This document shows, piece after piece, positions 1 to 11,238 of a stretch of DNA of 64,000 bases. Position 1 is the first letter of the stretch; every line of letters begins with the position of its first letter. Position numbers and translations under genes: made by a program. This DNA comes from Cornus controversa (taxonomy: Eukaryota; Streptophyta; Magnoliopsida; Cornales; Cornaceae), in NCBI GenBank assembly GCA_026545225.1, contig CM048848.1, positions 25,894,806-25,958,805 on the forward strand, written 5' to 3'. Below the pieces are notes generated by a model. That model was not told where the DNA came from. It saw only the letters and a program-made list of their open reading frames with translations, and did no database searches.

Positions 1-1766
1 GTCCTTCAAAAATTTCGCATAAGGAGGAATTTGCTTGATGGCATCAAGGAGTGGCAAATTAATCTTCACTTGTCGAAACACCTCCATCATGTCACGTAGC
101 TTGTCCCCTTGCTTTCCCAATTTATATGCTTCAAGGAATCGTTGTGGGAAAGGAGCCTTGGGCTCATAAGGAATTTCAGCACTTGGACTTGTGGTCACTT
201 TTTCTTCTTCTTTCTTCTCACCCACCTTATTGTCAATTATTTTCCCACCCCTCAAAGTGGTATTGACTTGAACTTGCTCATGGTGTGGGTTGTTTGTGGA
301 AGCTTGCATCCTCTTGGATTAGCAATTGGTTGACTAGGGAGCTTCCCTTCTTCTCTTCTACATAATGAAGTAGCAAGCTATCCAAACTAAGATTCCAGTT
401 TGGCAATGGATTGAGAATGCGAATGCACTAGCTGAACTGTAGATTGTACTGTTGCTGCAGTAGCTTGCACTGTCTCTATAAGAGAATCAAGCTTGTCAAA
501 TTTGGACAAGGTAAGAGTCAATAGCAGAAATTCTTTGGGCCATAGGACTTTGTGTTTGATATTGCTGTTGAGGTACAAAAGTCCTAGGTTGATATGATGG
601 TTGCATTGCTGCCCCTTGGTTACTGTAGGAAAAACCAGGATGATTCCTACATATAGAATTGTAAGTATTACCTCGTGGAGGATTCATTGGTCCAGTGAAT
701 GTAGCTTGAACTTGCTCTTGTTAACATCAAAAAATTGCCCCATTGAAGTACAATTGCTCACATTATGCATAGGACTAGAGCAAAATTCACAAGGGCCTAG
801 CAATGAAGAATTTGAAGCAGAAGGAGTTTGATTGGCAGCCATAATTGCTGCCACCTTCTGTGCAATTAAACCAATATCAGTTGGCATAGCTTTTGAAGCA
901 CCAACCTCAAAAATTCCATCAGTCTTCCTTGTAGTGGCATGTCTAATAGAACGAGTAGAGGACACATGTTGTAGAGAGTTGTCACTAAGATTTTCAAATA
1001 AGGTCCATGCCTCTTCTTCACTCTTCAACATAAAAGTACATCCACACGACGCGTCAACCATCTGTCTGTTGACTTCTGTCAGCCCTTCATGAAAACTCTG
1101 CACTAGTTGCCACTTAGGAACTTGATGATGGGGACACTTCCTAAGAAGGTCCTTGAATCTTTTCCATGTCTCATAAAATTGTTCCCCCTCATGTTGGGAG
1201 AAACCAGTGATAGCACGTCTGAACTGATTGGTCTTCCCTATCGGAAAATACTTCTTGAGAAACTCATGTTGCAACCGAGTCCAAGTCGTGATAGAACCTG
1301 CCGATAGAGAATTGAACCAATACTTTGCTTTATCGTTCAGAGAGAATGGAAAAAGTCTCATTCTAAAAGCATCTTCAGAGAAGTTGTGAATTTTTGTAGT
1401 TGAGCACACTTCAATGAATTCATCTAGATGCTTGTAAGGGTTTTCTTGAGTCAGCCCAAAATAGGATGGTAGCATCTGAATAGTGCTGGACTTGATCTCA
1501 TAATTATGTGCTATGACATTGGGCAATTGAAAACCTGCTGGTGAGGTATATGTCTCAGGAACATAGTAGTCCCTCAGCAATCTAGCCCTTTCTCCATCAG
1601 CATTAGGAATAAGGTTGTTATTCCACTCTTCTGCCACCATGTCTTCAATTATTGCTTCCTTTTGCACAATTGTATCAACAGGGATGTTCTTCTGTTGTCT
1701 AAGAGTACGTTCAGGCTCAGGATCAAGAGGTATCAAAGGATCAGCTACAGAACGACGACCTTGCAT
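1..1766 (-). pseudogene. Athila gag, frameshifted (partial)
   Basis: Gag part of the left Athila element; gag packages the element RNA into virus-like particles. The start codon at 1766 opens a 360-codon frame holding a Retrotrans_gag domain (about residues 95-270, with FPFSLNDKAKYWFNSL and a GKTNQFRRAITGFSQHEGEQF block) and a zinc knuckle CEFCSSPMHNVSNC (CX2CX4HX4C). The frame is lost near 720, resumes at 687-496, is lost again near 540, resumes to a TAG at 387-389 (CAG in the sister copy), and then runs on toward the protease-proximal NLPLLDAIKQIPPYAKFL block at the window edge. It therefore cannot make full-length gag-pol. The assignment rests on clear similarity to the two other Athila gag regions in the window. 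Confidence 0.88.
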
Positions 1767-1888
1767 ATATTAGCAAAAAGCACCTGAAAAGAAAACAAAA
1801 ACAAAATTAAAACAAAATAAATAAATTTCCTAAACTAAAAATCCAATTAAAATTAATTCTTTAAAATCCAATCAATCAAATAGATAAT

Positions 1889-1905
1889 CCCCGGCAATGG
1901 CGCCA
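1889..1905 (-). other. Primer binding site, tRNA-Asp type
   Basis: The minus strand reads TGGCGCCATTGCCGGGG next to the LTR end. This is complementary, with one mismatch, to the 3' end of plant tRNA-Asp including CCA, the usual primer of Athila elements. It fixes the orientation and the LTR boundary. Confidence 0.85.
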
Positions 1906-1910
1906 AAAAT

Positions 1911-3408
1911 TGATTCGTGTGTGAGTGTGACTCAAAAAGTATATCAATTAAAAATTTTCACACTTCGAAATAGAACGAATTCCTTGCAGAATAAGGCTAT
2001 CGAAAGGGGTATCGTACCTCAAGGATTATGGTCTGATGAGTTGGAATACTGAATTAACTTTAATTAGATTTATAAGAAAAGAATTCTGATTTTTAAACTA
2101 AGTAAAAAGATAAAATAAAATAAATCAAAGTAGATAGAAAGTGAAGATAGTATGAGAGAAATCTAGGGTATTTGACCTCACTGCTAACTCCACAATCAAT
2201 GGTCAATTGAATCAACTATGGGGAATTACATCATGCATAAGTGGTGTCGGTGGCTACAAGCTCACCTTCATCCGTCAAGAAGATAACATATGATTAAGGC
2301 TAGGCCATGGACTATCTTCGATTGGCATGGGCCATCTGCCTAACTACTCTAATCTAGGGTGCAGTATGGTTTATCTTCTCTAGGCATAATCCATCAAAGC
2401 TCTTAACAATATATTCAGTGATTACCATTGTGTAATAATCGCTCTCATAATCACAGAAAATGAGAGAGATTTAGTTCAATAACAACAACTAAATATCTAA
2501 GACAAGATAAGAAATCATTGAGATTGAATTTACAAGACTTTTATTGTTCAATTCTATAATAAGAATCCTCTCAATTACACAATCTATGTATGTATATAAA
2601 GGTCCCCAATAATTAAAATAATCAAATCATTGATGCTTTGTTAGGGCTACATCAAAACCCTAGTGGATGAACTAACCGCTCATGGTAGAAGAAAAAGCTT
2701 CAACTGTTGAGGAAGAAGGCATCATCTTCATGAATTACGCGTATGACTTTGTTCTCCAATGGCTCGGCAAATATGTTTCTGTTCTCTTCTTAGCCCTCTC
2801 AGACTCTCCAAAATTCCACACTCAACTCAGACTCCAAGTCTGGACTTTATTCCCCCAAGAGAATACACCAAAGTCCTAATCTAATTAGGAATAAATTAGG
2901 GTTTCCCGCAGCACTAATTAGGTGAGTTTTTCCTGCTGACTTCGGCCCAACTTTTGACCCACTAGAAGTCCGATTTATAGAATTTTTGTTAAATACAAAA
3001 GTGTGCAGAATCGAATTTCGATCAACCTTCGCGTAAATTATGTCGATTTGAGGCTCGTAAATAAGACTTCTGGTTCGTTTTCCAAAATGGGATTAAGACT
3101 GTATTATGCGCAGATTTGGGCTTCAAGCCCGAAACCTTCTTAAGCAGTTGTAATTCTCTTGGACCTCTTCCTTGGGATGATTTGAATTGAAATAAATGGT
3201 TGAATGAATCTCCTTGATGTAGGCTTCATCTCACCATCTTGGATGTCTTATTTAAAAGCCCAAAAGCTTGGTTTTAACTGAAATAATCATTAAGGCCCTG
3301 AAAATACAGAAAACACTAAAACGAAGTAAAATCACAAAATAATCTTTCAGTAAGAGAATAAAATACACAAGTTAAGAGGCTAGAATGCGTAACATTCAAC
3401 GCCTATCA
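1911..3408 (-). repeat. 5' LTR of left Athila element
   Basis: About 1.5 kb. In minus-strand sense it begins TGATAGGCGTTGAATG and ends CACACACGAATCA, followed by three to five bases and the tRNA-Asp primer site. It is collinear with the LTRs at 17188-18708 and 26864-28383 but clearly diverged from them. An LTR of this kind carries the promoter and polyadenylation signals of the element. Confidence 0.88.
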
Positions 3409-3577
3409 CCTGGTAACCCAACAAAAGAGTGATTGAAACAGGACACTTAGCACAGAAGATTATTTTAAAGAAAAAACCCATTGCTTCACAACGTTCAAAA
3501 AACCTAAGATTCTCGAAATGGAAAGTGAATATGACCTCATTCAACTGGTGATAGAGTTTTAATAAATCGATCCTTCC

Positions 3578-3709
3578 ACAGAAAGCAGTGTAGTTAGAGA
3601 AGCCCAAAGTAGATATCATCACTCCAATTGAAGCAGCCGCAAATAAACACTGCCCCACCCTCAACAACAGTCCACTTACCATTCCTGGGATCCCTAACAA
3701 CACCTTCAT
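3578..3709 (-). CDS. CASP-like protein (CASPL5B-type), first exon
   Basis: The minus-strand start codon at 3709 opens 44 codons that read like the N-terminus of group 5 CASP-like proteins: a short N-terminus with G-x-PG, then the first membrane helix with LLLRVGQCLFAAASI, then GFSNYTAFC. CASPL proteins are four-helix plasma-membrane proteins related to Casparian strip membrane proteins. The pattern stops at TAFC, where family members have an intron; the open frame continues to 3380 but no longer resembles the family. No canonical GT donor is obvious at the expected spot (..TTCTG then TGGAAG), so the exon may be dead. The bases upstream of the start codon are GA-rich, like a plant 5' UTR. The remaining exons are not in the window, and an Athila element begins 170 bp downstream. 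Confidence 0.6.
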
Positions 3710-3756
3710 ATCTCTCCCTCTCTCTACAATTCCACCTCCTGCCTTTCACAGGGCCC

Positions 3757-4015
3757 TTTCTCCAAATCAAAGGGCCCCTACTAGAACCGTACATTTCAAA
3801 ACTCCCCAAATCCCCTCCATTTTCTCCCCCAAAAGATCAAATCTCAAAGGTCAATGTATACAAAACTATATATATAAAGAGAGAGGCTTTCTCCAAATCA
3901 AAGGGCCCCAACCTTAAATTTCAGAACCCCTCCATGAATGCAACTTTCCCCAAATCCCCTCCATTTTCTCCCCAAAAGGATCAAATCTCAAAAGTCAATA
4001 TATACAAACTATATG

Positions 4016-4030
<15 letters not shown>
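3757..4030. repeat. Tandem duplication of about 131 bp
   Basis: Two diverged copies start at 3757 and 3888, both opening with TTTCTCCAAATCAAAGGGCC. Both include CCCAAATCCCCTCCATTTTC and end in a TATA-rich run. They lie just upstream of the CASP-like exon, in its presumed promoter. Confidence 0.75.
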
Positions 4031-4050
<20 letters not shown>

Positions 4051-4062
4051 AGAGAGAGAGAG
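4021..4062. repeat. (AT)n / (AG)n compound microsatellite
   Basis: About 27 bp of alternating A and T, followed by a short AG run at 4050-4062. Confidence 0.9.
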
Positions 4063-5557
4063 GTGTAGGGGAGGTCGATTAAGGTTTTGTTGGATGATTT
4101 TTGAGAGATTCAAGTGTAGGGAGAAAAAAATTAGGGCTTCTGTTTGGAATGTAGGATGTATGACAGTGAGAGGTGGGAGTAATTTTTCATCTTTAGCAAA
4201 CTTTCAAAATCATCCATCCAATGAATCATTAGTTTAAAGAAACCTATTAAAAAATAGTATAATATTAAAATGAAGCTCTTCTTTAGTATTAATTAGTTAA
4301 TGGTAATGATGATGGAGGATTAGAGTAGTTTTGTTGTTGTCCCATACTGACAATCCTACGTATATTTTTCTTTTTCTTTTCACAGCTATATAACACGCAC
4401 ATCTCATCCAACCTATATTGGAGAGAGAGCACGAGACTGACTAGATGTTGATGGACAATTACTTTTTCAGTTTTTGTTTTTTCTTTTTCACGTCTTTCAT
4501 AATCTTTTCCGTGTGGATACTGTCATGATTGTCTAGAAATTCCTTTAAATCAAAAAATTAATCTAGTAGAATCCGAATAACATCATTCAAAACAATTCTC
4601 TAACAAACCAGTTGCACCCTGTGAACTTTAGATAATTCAAACGTATAAATGAGGTATACATGCTATTATAAAACATTAACTTAGACAAAAACAAAAGATC
4701 AAATCCAAGCAGGCTAATCGATTTACTTGGAACATGAAAAACAAAGCTTTATCATATGAAATTTTTCCATTTCAACATTTCCCAACTATTTTAAAATTCT
4801 CAAGTGTTTTACATCATTGATATATATCACACAATTTGTACAACTTTGATTCGCTTGTCAAGCTAAGTTCTAGTTAATTAGTAAGTATCTATAAAATATA
4901 TACCTACATATATTATATAGATTGAAAAGAAAAAGAAAAAGATCACTTCTCAATTGGTAAGTAAAAAAGAACTTGTCCATTGTTGGCTTCTAATTTAACT
5001 TTCAATAACAAATTCATGAGATTTTTGTGACTTATGTATCATCATATACGGATAAGAAGAGATAGCCAACACCGTTTATAAACGTAAGAGGAAGCTTTAT
5101 CCAGGTTATCTTCTACTTGATCCATGTTGAAAAAAACTATATAAAAAAATAAAATTTTGATTAATCGTTGGAAAACTTAGTATGCCACCACTTACATGTG
5201 ACCAGCTAATCTTATTTTTTTCTAGTTACTAAAAATCCACTGTTTTCCTTAAGTATTATCGTGCTTTTTACAAAATAAAAAAAAACCTGAAGCTAAACAA
5301 CATAAAAATTGGTAAAAACATATTATATAGTTCATATTCATAGGTGACCAGTGAGAGCACGAAGGTGCAGGGTACAAAAAAAATCCCCGTTACCGTAGTC
5401 GGTAATTCATTGTTTAATATGTTTTCCCTTGCATAAAGCTATAAAAATAGGTACATAAACATATCCATGTCATGCTTTTTGTTAAAGATAGAGTCTAACT
5501 TCCCATTATCCTTAGAAACTTTATCTCATTCCTATATGTATATGTGTGTGTGTGTAC

Positions 5558-5560
<3 letters not shown>
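4063..5560. other. AT-rich intergenic DNA, no gene seen
   Basis: No open frame with recognisable coding pattern on either strand, and no transposon ends that I can identify. It separates the minus-strand CASP-like exon from the plus-strand SMXL pseudogene, so it would hold both upstream regions. Confidence 0.6.

Positions 5561-5602
<42 letters not shown>
5561..5602. repeat. (GA)n microsatellite
   Basis: 42 bp of perfect GA repeat, preceded by a short GT run (5542-5555). It lies about 310 bp upstream of the SMXL start codon, where GA tracts are common in plant 5' regions. Confidence 0.95.
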
Positions 5603-5605
<3 letters not shown>

Positions 5606-7578
5606 TAGCTTTGTCTTTGCTTCACATGCATTCCACTTTCATAAAACAAAAAATTTTCCTCCCCAACAAGATAAGCATAAATCCACTTCATATATTATTG
5701 CATACATCCTTTTAAGTCTCTCCTCATTATAACTAAAATTATAAACCAGATAACTACTACTACTACTACCACCTCAAGTAACAGTTCATGAGCTATAGCA
5801 ATACTCTCTTTCCTAACCAAATGAAACCAAAGCCTATACTTGTCCTTCATTGATTTCTTCTACAAATACTATACTAGCTAAGAGTGTAATAAAAATATCA
5901 AAACAAAGAAGATGAGGATAGGAGGTTATACTACTCATCACTCTCTAACTTCTGAAGCTACAAGCATAGTAACACAAGCCATTAGCCTTGCTAAAAGGCA
6001 AGGTCAGACCCAAGTGACTCCTCTTCATGTGGCAAGAGCCATGATTGCTTCTTCCAGTGGCCTTCTCCGAAAATCTTGCCTTCAATCACATTCTCATCCC
6101 CTACAATGCAATTCCCTAGAGCTCTGCTTTAACGTGGCGCTCAACCATCTCCCTACATCTGCATCAAGTCCTATGTGTTAATAGAGTCATGAGAGAGGCT
6201 GGTTTTTCTAGTACTCAAGTGAAAGCCAATGTAGAACAAGCTGTCTCTATGGAGATCTGTTCTGAAAGTCCTGTGAAAAGCCAATCCAAGGAAATTAGCA
6301 CCAAATCACCAAGTTTTGGCACCAATTTCTCTCATTTTCCACCAATGACTCAGTTTAGATCATCACTAAGCAAACCAAGTACCGATAATCAAGTTTTGAG
6401 TGATGATGTAAATAGTGTTTTAAACACATTCATGAGCACTAAAAGGAAAAACACTGTCGTTGTAGGAGAGTGTCTAGCTAGTGTTGAGGGTGTAGTTAGA
6501 GTAGTGATGGATAAGTTTAAGAAAGGAGATGTTTCTGGAGATTTGAGATATGTCCAGTTCATAACTCTACCTGTCTTCTCCTTCAAAAATATCTCCAAGG
6601 AAGTGGTTGAACAGAAGCTTGGGGAGCTTTGGTCCTCAGTGAAAAGCTCTGTGAGTAGAGGGGTGGTTTTGTATGTGGGTGATCTCAAATGGGTTTCTGA
6701 GTTTAGGTCAAATTGTGGTGAGCAAAGTAAAAACTACTATTGTCCTGTGGAACTCATGATTATGGAACTTAGTAGAATGTTGAGTGCAATTGGAGAGAGT
6801 GGAAGGTTGTGGATCTTGGGGATTGCAACTCTTCAGACTTGTATGAGGTGTAAAACCGGCCAACCTTCTCTAGAGTCTCTTTGGCAACTTCATGCTCTTA
6901 CAGTTCCTGTTGGCAGCTTGGGACTAAGTCTCAACCTTGAAAGGTATTTTTATGAACTTAATTATCTATAAGTTTCATATTTGGATTTCTTATATCTCCA
7001 TTTTCTTTTCGAATGTTTGTCTCTAAAATTATTAATTTTTTGATGTGTATTACTAAAATAGATATATGGCTAGGTTAAGAAATTTTATTCCTAATTTTTG
7101 AATTTTGGTTTTACATTAATCTTTTTTCTTTTACTCTTTCGAGTGATGGGTCTAGTTGGTCACTTCTTGATACAAGATGGAACAAGAAAAGTCTAACATT
7201 GTATTCTTTATATGATCTGTAACAGGAATGCAACAAAATTAGAGACCTCTCCAAGAAATAGAACTCAATTTGTAACCCATTCCACAAACATGTCCACTTC
7301 CTCGAAAAAGACTTCAATTTTTCTTCATCTTCTCCTCTCTCTAATTCAATCTCTTCAATTGACAAGTTAAAACGCAAGTCCAAAAATCAAAAACAATGTC
7401 CTAGTAATAATTTCTCATGAAGATAGTTAACTATGTAGTCAAAATTTTATCAGCACATGGACTCATTTTATGTGAAATTCACAGCCCAAAAATTTGCCGA
7501 CAATAAAACTGTAAAAGCAAAACAAATGTTCCCTATTCTCTCTCATGTGTTAGATAAGCATTTATGGCAAGTTGTTAT

Positions 7579-7602
7579 TATATATATATATATATATATA
7601 TA
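7579..7602. repeat. (TA)n microsatellite
   Basis: 24 bp of alternating T and A. Confidence 0.9.
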
Positions 7603-7721
7603 GATAGAGATATGCAACCTTGATCTGCTCCTCAAGGTGCTCAGCATTCTCCCTAGCTATAGCCCCTATGCTATGCTTATTTAGCCACTAAAACTAGTTT
7701 GACTAACACCAATAAAATAGC

Positions 7722-7742
7722 ATATATATATATATATATATA
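7722..7742. repeat. (AT)n microsatellite
   Basis: 21 bp of alternating A and T, about 95 bp upstream of the last SMXL coding block. Confidence 0.9.
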
Positions 7743-8403
7743 CATTGAAGGGTGGGTGTGAGAGGGATCTCCATCTCTAAGTAATATAATATGCAGAAAG
7801 TGACAAATTGATGAATGTGAAAAATGCTTACAGCTCTTGAGATCTACCTATCCAAAACCAGACCTTTTATCCAATCCTAACTCTAGTCTTAATTCGGCTT
7901 GTTCTAGCGAGGCAATGGAGGATATGGAGTGCTTGCATCATTTCAAGGAGCTCAATTCTGAGAATTTGAAGATTCTATGCAGTGCATTAGAAGAAAAAGT
8001 TCCATGGCAAGTGAACATTATTCCTGAAATTACTATAACAGTCCTTGAATGCAGGTTTGGGAAAAAAGGGAGAAAAGGCAAGTTGAAACAAACTAAGGAC
8101 AAAGAAGAAACTGAAGAGTGTGTCAGTAACAAAAGGGTAAGAGAAAAGTTGGGTTCAAGTTATCTTGAGAGATTTGCTAAAGCAGTGCAAGAGAATCATA
8201 GCCGTGTGTTCTTCATGGAAGATTTGGAACAAGTTGATTATTTCTCTCAAATAGGTGTTAAGAAAGCAATTGAAAGTGGGAGAATTACACTTCCTAGTGG
8301 CGAGTTTGTTCCTCTTAAGGATGCCATTGTAATTTTCAGTTGTGAAAGAAAAATAAAAGATATGAATAAAAGAAGAATTGTGAGAGATAAAGCGAAGTAT
8401 TGA

Positions 8404-9075
8404 AGAGTTTATAGAATAAGGAAATATAGAAGATAAATTGATTTAAGAAGGATAAGAGAAAAGAAGAAAGAGGAGAGAAAACTATTCCTAAAATACTAGA
8501 ACTTGGGTGCTCAAAAGTTTTCTAAATATGAAATGGGTTCTTTTAATATCCTAAAACTACTTAAAAAATAATAAAATAAAATCCCAGCAAGTAGATGATT
8601 TTCCAAAATATCCTGGCAATGTGCGGGTACTCTTACTAAATTTGAGGCTCTTGAACTTGTGAGAAATAAGATACTTATCCTTTTGTTTTTATTTTTTGGG
8701 TGGGGTGGAGGGAGGGGGAGAGTGAATGTGTGACTCGTATTGATGGTGTAGCATAACCTATTGAATTATCAAAGCTTGAGGAGGCATTGTTGACAAATAG
8801 GGCTAACCGGCTAGGAGTTTCCATGAATTAGAGGATGGTCTAGATTCATATGCTTAGACTTGCACATATGGTGCATGCTATGTTAGGTTTTTCTACTATA
8901 AATGCAAGTATTTCTAGATTGTTCTTAAAAGACAATCTTGCCTAAATACAAACAATGCAGATATGTGTTTATTCCCTATATTGGTGGCTGCCCTAATATG
9001 AGTTCTTGTAGTCAAATTATTTTCTCTAGAGGGAAGGCAGTTTTTTTTATATGTTTTGGTTGTGATTTTCCTACT
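8404..9075. other. Intergenic DNA, nothing recognised
   Basis: Purine-rich just after the SMXL remnant (possible old 3' UTR), then mixed AT-rich DNA with a short G-rich run near 8700. No coding pattern or repeat boundary seen. The region ends at a candidate CACTA terminus. Confidence 0.5.
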
Positions 9076-9352
9076 CATTACAGGAAAAAAAGCACTAATG
9101 CTCCTTTTTTTCCAGTTTCACATTTGCATTCCACACTTGCTCTATTAATCATATGCAGAGATTGAAACATCCATAATACTGTAAATAGAGAGAGAAACTA
9201 ACCTTAGAGTTGTTTTCAAAAGAACCAAACATGCCCTTAATAGATTGCTTTCAAAAAAGTTCTATATATCTCTTGTAGAGATACAACCACAAAAACAAGC
9301 AAAAAGCCCCAAAATACGATTATCCCTAAGGCCGAGCTGCAAGTAAATAAAT

Positions 9353-9441
9353 ATTATATTTTCAGTGTCAATGGAATTAGATATTCAAATATTATATATT
9401 ATATTTTCAGTATCAATGGAATTAGATATTCAAATATTATA
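9353..9441. repeat. 45-bp tandem duplication
   Basis: Two near-identical copies (9353-9396 and 9398-9441) of ATTATATTTTCAG(T/A)..CAATGGAATTAGATATTC. They lie in the presumed 3' UTR of the TNP1 gene. Confidence 0.85.
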
Positions 9442-9871
9442 CTTTGGAATACTTACTAATCTTGATAAACTTGCTAGGCCATACAATTGAATTTCCATGA
9501 GCTTGCCCAAGCAAATAACGGTCGGAGGAATCTTCCCTATACAAGGGAGCTTCGAATTCAAAGACAAAATTGACCCACACTTTCCAACAATCAGAACCGA
9601 GTGGTGCATCACCTATGAGCGTAGAAGGATCTGAGGAAACAACTTCACCAGTAGCAACAAGTAATCCTATCCTATTGTAATGGAATAACTCGCAATCTTT
9701 TCTTTCAACATTTTTAGTCGATGGGACATGTGGTGAAACATTGGGACAAGATTGGTTATTAGCATTCTGTGTCTGGCATGAAAAGAAAGAAAAATAATTA
9801 TGACAAAGCATTTTTAATAGAAATGATGACAACGCGTTCTTATTTTCACTTACCAACAATGATCTAAACTC

Positions 9872-10031
9872 TTACATTTGTTCCCTCATTTCTTCGCTCA
9901 TTTGGTCCCTCATCTCTTCCCTCATTTGCTCTCTCATTTCCTCCCTCATCTCTTCCCTCATTTTCTCCCTTTCAAGTCGCATTGCTTCCAACATTTGCTC
10001 CTTTTGGTCCCGCATCATTGCTTCAAATTTC
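9872..10031 (-). repeat. Short tandem coding repeat (REEM/REQM) in TNP1
   Basis: Minus-strand coding sequence with successive 4-residue units (REEM, REQM, RDQM, SEEM) from a degenerate 12-bp repeat. It predicts a long, highly charged alpha-helix. The reverse strand gives spurious open frames rich in HFLPHLFPH. Confidence 0.8.
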
Positions 10032-10635
10032 TTTTCATATCTTTGGGAATTTTCTTGTTGTTGTGCTTGGGTTTTCAATTTTGTAAGTGTTACCCTAAAC
10101 CCAAGCCCTCTCACTCTTCCTCGATGTTCTGAACCAAATACATGATTGATGGCATCGTCATGAATTCCTGAACTTTGAGTCATTTGGGAATATGTCTTAA
10201 TTATTTCCTAAAATTTCATATTTTAAACACACTCATTAGTAATTTAATATAATAAATATAAATGATTAACTTAAATTAAAAAAGAAGCATGTTACCACAG
10301 TCTCCTTGACTTGTTCATTTATGGGTTGACCATCCTTTCTCATATGCGCTTTAATCCACACATCCACCCTTGAAATGTTATCGGGAGTGTCAGACTCTTT
10401 TCTCTACATACCCAAACATGCACATTTCAATTATTTGTGCTACTAAATCACAAGAACTATGGTTAGCATTAAATAAGTGAAGAAAATAAACATTCATTAT
10501 TACCATTGAATCTTCTAATTGAGCATAGCCTAATCGGCTTGTTGTGTGTGGGGTAGTTATTTTGCTCCTCAATTATTGTTTTTGTTTTCTTTCTTTCTGT
10601 AAATATAAAAAAGTTGCTAATTTAGATAGGTCATG

Positions 10636-10638
<3 letters not shown>

Positions 10639-10673
<35 letters not shown>
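10639..10673. repeat. (AT)n microsatellite in a TNP1 intron
   Basis: 35 bp of alternating A and T between the exons at 10906-10700 and 10596-10504. Confidence 0.92.
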
Positions 10674-10680
<7 letters not shown>

Positions 10681-11238
10681 AGTGCATATAAATACTTACA
10701 GCATGCTCCTCCGATAATCGATTGGCAACAATCTCTTGCCACTCATCCACTGAATTTATATTATCGAGCTTCATTAAAGCAATGGCTCGTCGATTATTTC
10801 TCAGGGAAAACACATTATTTGTTTTATTTGATTTGTGATTGCGCCACGCCTTTCCCATCAATCCAAATGATATGCTTGCATGACAGTCGGCAACATCGAA
10901 TCTTAGCTGCAAATATATATCAAATTATCAAATAAATATCTTACTATCATAGGGAGAACATCTTTTTATTATTCCAATAGAGAATAAGACACATCCTTCT
11001 ACTAACAAATTAGTAAAAATAAAATACCTTTATAATATCCCATAATTCTTGTAATAGAGAATCAGGCATATCCTTCCAGCTCTTAATTGTTATGGGAACC
11101 TCTCACGTGCTAGAACCCCTAGGCAAGAACTATACTTCTTACTATTATAACCAACTGGCTGCCCACTTTCATTAAAATCCACAACTAGGCACTCATTTGG
11201 TGTGGATGTTATCTTGTACAGTTGAGACTTTCCCCTAC

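Larger units (their letters stand above)
1..3408 (-). mobile_element. Athila-type LTR retrotransposon, 5' part (runs off left edge)
   Basis: A minus-strand element. Reading right to left it has a 5' LTR (3408 to 1911), a primer binding site (1905-1889), then a gag region that reaches the window edge. The LTR matches the LTRs of the Athila copy at 17188-28383 along its length by eye, so both belong to one family. The LTR starts TGATAGGCG and ends ..GAATCA in its own sense. The bases just outside, CCTGG at 3409-3413, are one half of a possible target duplication; the other half is outside the window. The insertion lies directly downstream of a CASP-like exon, so it probably sits in that gene's first intron. 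Pol and the 3' LTR are not in view. Confidence 0.9.
6972..7836 (+). other. Intron-like stretch and exon remnant of the SMXL pseudogene
   Basis: Between the two main coding blocks. A plus-strand segment at about 7231-7400 reads NSICNPFHKHVHFLEKDFNF followed by a serine-rich SSSSPLSNSISSIDK, with one stop just before it. This resembles the middle part of SMXL4/5 proteins. The rest is AT-rich, with two TA microsatellites. Confidence 0.5.
5912..8403 (+). pseudogene. SMXL3/4/5-type (SMAX1-like) gene, degenerate
   Basis: SMXL proteins are nuclear ClpB-like repressors; the SMXL3/4/5 clade acts in phloem formation. Exon 1 starts at 5912 with the double Clp-N domain (SEATSIVTQAISLAKRQGQ, QVTPLHVARAMI, HPLQCNSLELCFNVALNHLP). 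It is then broken near 6178: the stretch that normally links to the VMREAGFSSTQVK helix is missing and the frame changes. The frame from 6189 covers the first ATPase-like domain, including NTVVVGECLASVEGVVR, up to a GT donor near 6953. A remnant of the next exon, with one stop, lies at about 7231-7400. The last exon part (7837-8403) keeps LHHFKELNSENLKILCSALE and VFFMEDLEQVDYFSQIG but has lost the second nucleotide-binding core between them. It also ends early, without the C-terminal EAR motif. Two internal deletions plus a frame change make a pseudogene more likely than a short gene. Confidence 0.82.

Noticed and set aside
3628..4068. 146-codon plus-strand frame
   Set aside because: Runs through the reverse of the CASP-like exon, a tandem duplication and an AT/AG microsatellite; no domain.
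9878..10132. Plus-strand frame rich in HFLPHLFPH
   Set aside because: Reverse-strand shadow of the REEM/REQM repeat of the TNP1 exon, which has family similarity and splice borders.
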